64,000 nucleotides of DNA from Elusimicrobia bacterium GWA2_51_34 (GTDB lineage Bacteria > Elusimicrobiota > Elusimicrobia > Elusimicrobiales > UBA9959): contig MGTS01000002.1 of NCBI GenBank assembly GCA_001799565.1, positions 1 through 64,000 on the forward strand. Direction: 5' to 3'. This document shows, piece after piece, positions 61,591 through 64,000 of this stretch. Numbering within the stretch: position 1 is the stretch's first letter; each line of letters opens with the position of its first letter. The notes beneath the pieces are model-generated. The model was not told the origin of the DNA. It saw only the letters and a list, made by a program, of their open reading frames with translations, and made no database searches. The position numbers were made by a program, and so were the translations under genes.

Positions 61591-62713
61591 TTTCAGAAAA
61601 TACCAGCCCGGTTCCGTTGTCCTCCGCGGTAAACCATATCTTGCCGTTTTTTGAGGCCAGCCCTGTTATCTTAAGCGATTTTCGGGAGTATTGTTTTATT
61701 TCCGAACTTGAAAGCAGTGTGTCCGGCCGGCCAAGGGGCATTTTCACCAAAGCTTTAAGGCCCGGGTCGGCGGCCCATAAAAAACGGGTATCGCAGGCGA
61801 AAGCCGCGATCTTTTTCCCCGGGTAAGGATAGCGGTCAAGTTCGGTAAGGCTGTCGTTCGGCAGACATTTTGAAAGGGTATTATTGTTGTAGGCGATCCA
61901 GAAGTATAACCCGTCGTGGCAGATGCCGGCGATGTCGGCGCGGTCGGTTTTAATTTTAGCCAGCAGTTTTAAACCGGCGGTTTTCAGTCTTTTTTCTATC
62001 ACCCCTGAAGCGGTTTGCAGCCAGAGGGCGTCCGGTGAAGCGGTAAGTCCCGCCGGTGTTTCCTCCGGCAGGCTGGCTACGCTTTTTATGCTGAAATCAG
62101 AAGCGTTGTGCGTGTACAGGGCCTGGGTGTACCAGTCGCTTATAACCAGGCTGTCGCCTTCGGGGGCTATCCCGGTGGGATGGGAGTAGGGCAGGCGTAT
62201 TTCCGCGGGCGGCGGCTGAGGGCGGTTATATTCTCTTGAAGCAAAAAACCAGCCTGCGGCCATGCCGACAGCCAGCGCCGCCAGTATGCCTGAAATAACC
62301 AGCGCGTTTTTTTTCTTCTCAAGAGCTTCTCCGTCAATTACAAGCGGCGTACCATCCAGATTCAGGGTTTTTTTATAAACGGGGCGCAGTTCCTCCTCGG
62401 TCCAGGGACTTTGAACGCAGTCAAAAGCGCCCAGTTTCATAAGCGCCACGGCCCTGGAGGCGTCGCGGTTTTTGAGCAGAACCACAAGCGGCAAAAAGGG
62501 GGCTATTCGTTTGAGTTCCCGCAGTTTTATTTCAGAGGGCGGGTCCTCCGAGTCAACCAGGAATACGGCCTTAGGCCGGACCTTCTCAAAAATTGAAAGG
62601 GTGTCGTTCAAATCCAATGAAAATACGGCGTCGGCGCCCAGGTTTTTGAATATATTTGCCAGCACCAGGCGGTTCTTTTCGCTGGAGGTTATTATCTGTA
62701 CAGTGTTGAACAT
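61577..62713 (-). CDS. Receiver-like domain, transmembrane helix and beta-propeller fusion
   Basis: About 378 residues. Residues 1-120 resemble a receiver with an intact Asp (AVFLVDSEDP) but lack the N-terminal acidic pair and the switch Lys (QSPWTEEE), so it is probably a pseudo-receiver. A transmembrane helix (about 139-160) leads to a C-terminal part (175-375) with repeated short blades (VSDWYTQALYT-like, TDRADIAGICHDG, LWAADPGLKAL), suggesting a periplasmic propeller. It could sense an envelope state and act through the cytoplasmic domain. Confidence 0.65.
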   Translation of the reverse strand: MFNTVQIITSSEKNRLVLANIFKNLGADAVFSLDLNDTLSIFEKVRPKAVFLVDSEDPPSEIKLRELKRIAPFLPLVVLLKNRDASRAVALMKLGAFDCVQSPWTEEELRPVYKKTLNLDGTPLVIDGEALEKKKNALVISGILAALAVGMAAGWFFASREYNRPQPPPAEIRLPYSHPTGIAPEGDSLVISDWYTQALYTHNASDFSIKSVASLPEETPAGLTASPDALWLQTASGVIEKRLKTAGLKLLAKIKTDRADIAGICHDGLYFWIAYNNNTLSKCLPNDSLTELDRYPYPGKKIAAFACDTRFLWAADPGLKALVKMPLGRPDTLLSSSEIKQYSRKSLKITGLASKNGKIWFTAEDNGTGLVFSENEPK

Positions 62714-62716
62714 AAG

Positions 62717-62814
62717 CAAGTCACAAGACACAGGTCACAAGTCACAAGTAACGGCTCCGCATCCACCGACTGTCCACTAGCCACTGATCACTAGCCACTG
62801 TCCACTGACCACTA
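62717..62814. repeat. Two heptad arrays of different unit (CAAGTCA and CCACTG types)
   Basis: First 62717-62751: CAAGTCA, CAAGACA, CAGGTCA, CAAGTCA, CAAGTAA. Second 62766-62814: CCGACTG, TCCACTA, GCCACTG, ATCACTA, GCCACTG, TCCACTG, ACCACTA. The two units differ and do not pair, unlike other loci. The second supplies the stop codon of the next gene (62812-62814). Confidence 0.85.
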
Positions 62815-64000
62815 TTTATCCGATGGCGGAGGAGCCGGGATGGTGAAAATGGCTCCCTCCAGCGGCAGGCCTTTTGAAATGTATTTTTCATTGGACTGGT
62901 AGACCCTTTCCCAGAGGTTCGGGTTGCCGTAGTATTTTGAGGCTATGGACCTTAAGGTCTCGCCGGCTTCTACTTTGTGGAGCCGGGGCCATTTCTCCGG
63001 CGGCGGGGGGACATATTTTTTCACGGGTTTCGGTTTTTCCTTCCGGCCTTGCGCTTCCAGAATTTCCAGTTCCAGGTTCCTCAATTGTCCTTCCGCGCCG
63101 CGCAGGCGGGTCTGCATCATGGTCAGATCCGTTCCAAGCACGCCTTTATTGACGCGGTAGGTTTCAACCGAGGTCCGAAGTCTGTCTTCCTGAGCGCGCA
63201 GGTCGTTTATCTGGGTTTTAAGTTCTTCCGCTTTTCTGCCGGCCTCTCCCACCAGTTTTTCGCTGAAGGAGGGCGAGCCGAAACGGTAAGACGCGCCCAT
63301 CCCGTAAAAACCCGCCTGCTGGTTAAAGCCTTTCCAGGGCAGGGACCAGGTAAAGTCTATGGTCAGAGGCAGAGCGTTCACGCCAAGACCCAGCGCCAGG
63401 TAGTCGGCCCCGTTAAGGGTAAAACCCTTACCAGCCCTTGCCTGAAGCAGGCCGTTAAAAAGATCTCTTTCAGCGCCCATAAAAAACTCGGAATAGGCCC
63501 CGCGCGCGCGCAGGTCCATGGCAAAAATGGTGCCGCCGTACCGGTAGGAATTGCCCAGTGTTATGGTTGCAAGCGCGCGCCCAAGCCCCATAACAACGTC
63601 GGTTAAAACCAGGGAGGTTTTAAGACCGGAATTGGATTCCAACAGAAGGCCGCCGTCAAAGCCAAGGCCTAAATGGCTTTTTTGCGCGTAGCGCAGGCTT
63701 ACCAGCTTTATGCCGCCGCCGTAAAGCAGGGGTTTCTGGAAATATTTAATCGTGGTTCTCGCGCCCATTCCAAAAGAAAAAGCGTCGCGGCTGCCAAGCG
63801 CCCCCTGCCTTACGGCGTAATAGCCGAAGCCCGCCGTCTGGCTGGCATTATCCGGCGACGGCCGCGCGTAAACAAAGGCCGTTTCACCCTCGCCCGCAAG
63901 GGGGGACAGGCGTCTTCCAAGTGAAAAATCGGTTTCTATATTCGTAAGGTTAGAGAGCCCGGCCGGGTTGTAAAAAACCGTGTAAGGGTCGTCGGCCACA
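62812..64000 (-). CDS. PorV-like barrel protein with coiled coil and LysM (5' end outside window)
   Basis: The visible 396 codons begin inside the family pattern ADDPYTVFYNPAGLSNL, so the signal peptide and first strands lie beyond base 64000. A beta-barrel domain runs to about residue 240. A coiled coil (about 245-315, EELKTQINDLRAQEDRL) follows, then a Pro-rich stretch and a C-terminal LysM domain (HKVEAGETLRSIASKYYGNP) that would bind peptidoglycan. It resembles the PorV-TPR protein at 34959 in architecture. The stop codon comes from a heptad array. Confidence 0.85.
   Translation of the reverse strand, partial: VADDPYTVFYNPAGLSNLTNIETDFSLGRRLSPLAGEGETAFVYARPSPDNASQTAGFGYYAVRQGALGSRDAFSFGMGARTTIKYFQKPLLYGGGIKLVSLRYAQKSHLGLGFDGGLLLESNSGLKTSLVLTDVVMGLGRALATITLGNSYRYGGTIFAMDLRARGAYSEFFMGAERDLFNGLLQARAGKGFTLNGADYLALGLGVNALPLTIDFTWSLPWKGFNQQAGFYGMGASYRFGSPSFSEKLVGEAGRKAEELKTQINDLRAQEDRLRTSVETYRVNKGVLGTDLTMMQTRLRGAEGQLRNLELEILEAQGRKEKPKPVKKYVPPPPEKWPRLHKVEAGETLRSIASKYYGNPNLWERVYQSNEKYISKGLPLEGAIFTIPAPPPSDK

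Noticed and set aside
29306-62814. Tandem arrays as CRISPR
   Set aside because: Units are 7-16 bp, degenerate and adjacent without spacers; no cas genes.

Overview
The window comes from a Gram-negative (diderm) bacterium. It carries two TonB-dependent receptors, PorV-like outer-membrane barrels, AsmA-like proteins and many periplasmic proteins. The mix of PorV-like barrels, secreted Kelch/fibronectin proteins with a FlgD-type C-terminal domain and very dense two-component signalling would fit Elusimicrobiota or a relative. No marker gene settles this, so treat it as a guess.

Layout. Bases 1-110 are the end of an insertion sequence whose transposase lies outside. From 209 to 39689 almost every gene is on the + strand, and most are signalling genes: seven histidine kinases, about twenty receiver domains (many stand-alone), an OmpR-type regulator, a MerR-type HTH fused to a receiver, and a receiver-GGDEF protein. 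Set among them are a thiamine-diphosphate enzyme, an oligopeptide-type binding protein, a B12-binding radical SAM protein, an orphan GspE/PilB ATPase, a duplicated cassette (TonB receptor plus ABC-type binding protein, twice, followed by a sensor kinase), and a surface-protein block (Kelch/Fn3 protein, PorV-TPR protein, TPR-HEAT protein). Around 39.7-41.5 kb are a tyrosine-recombinase remnant, an AAA/DUF4143 ATPase behind a perfect palindrome, and tRNA-Phe.

From 42.0 to 63.9 kb nearly all genes are on the - strand. This half holds a complete glycine cleavage system (gcvT, gcvH, gcvPA, gcvPB, an L-protein gene lpd and a lipoate-ligase-family gene), an AsnC-type ligand-binding protein, xth, pyrE, a SAM hydrolase, rlmI, two AsmA-like genes, an M50-like membrane protease, an FkbM methyltransferase, and a PorV-LysM protein cut by the window end.

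The most unusual content is repetitive. (1) Palindromic elements translate as PPP...GGG. One stands alone with a -10 box exactly 6 nt before its ATG, one supplies the promoter, start codon and N-terminus of an AsmA-like gene, and one sits in frame inside lpd. (2) About fourteen intergenic loci carry short degenerate tandem arrays, mostly of 7-bp units. Each locus has its own unit, arrays are often paired as inverted arms, and several supply the stop codon of the neighbouring gene. (3) A 33-nt dispersed hairpin occurs three times, with an inner stem that changes sequence but keeps its pairing. There is also a 132-bp MITE-like element with 25-bp perfect ends and an in-frame (KD)17 microsatellite in a hybrid kinase.
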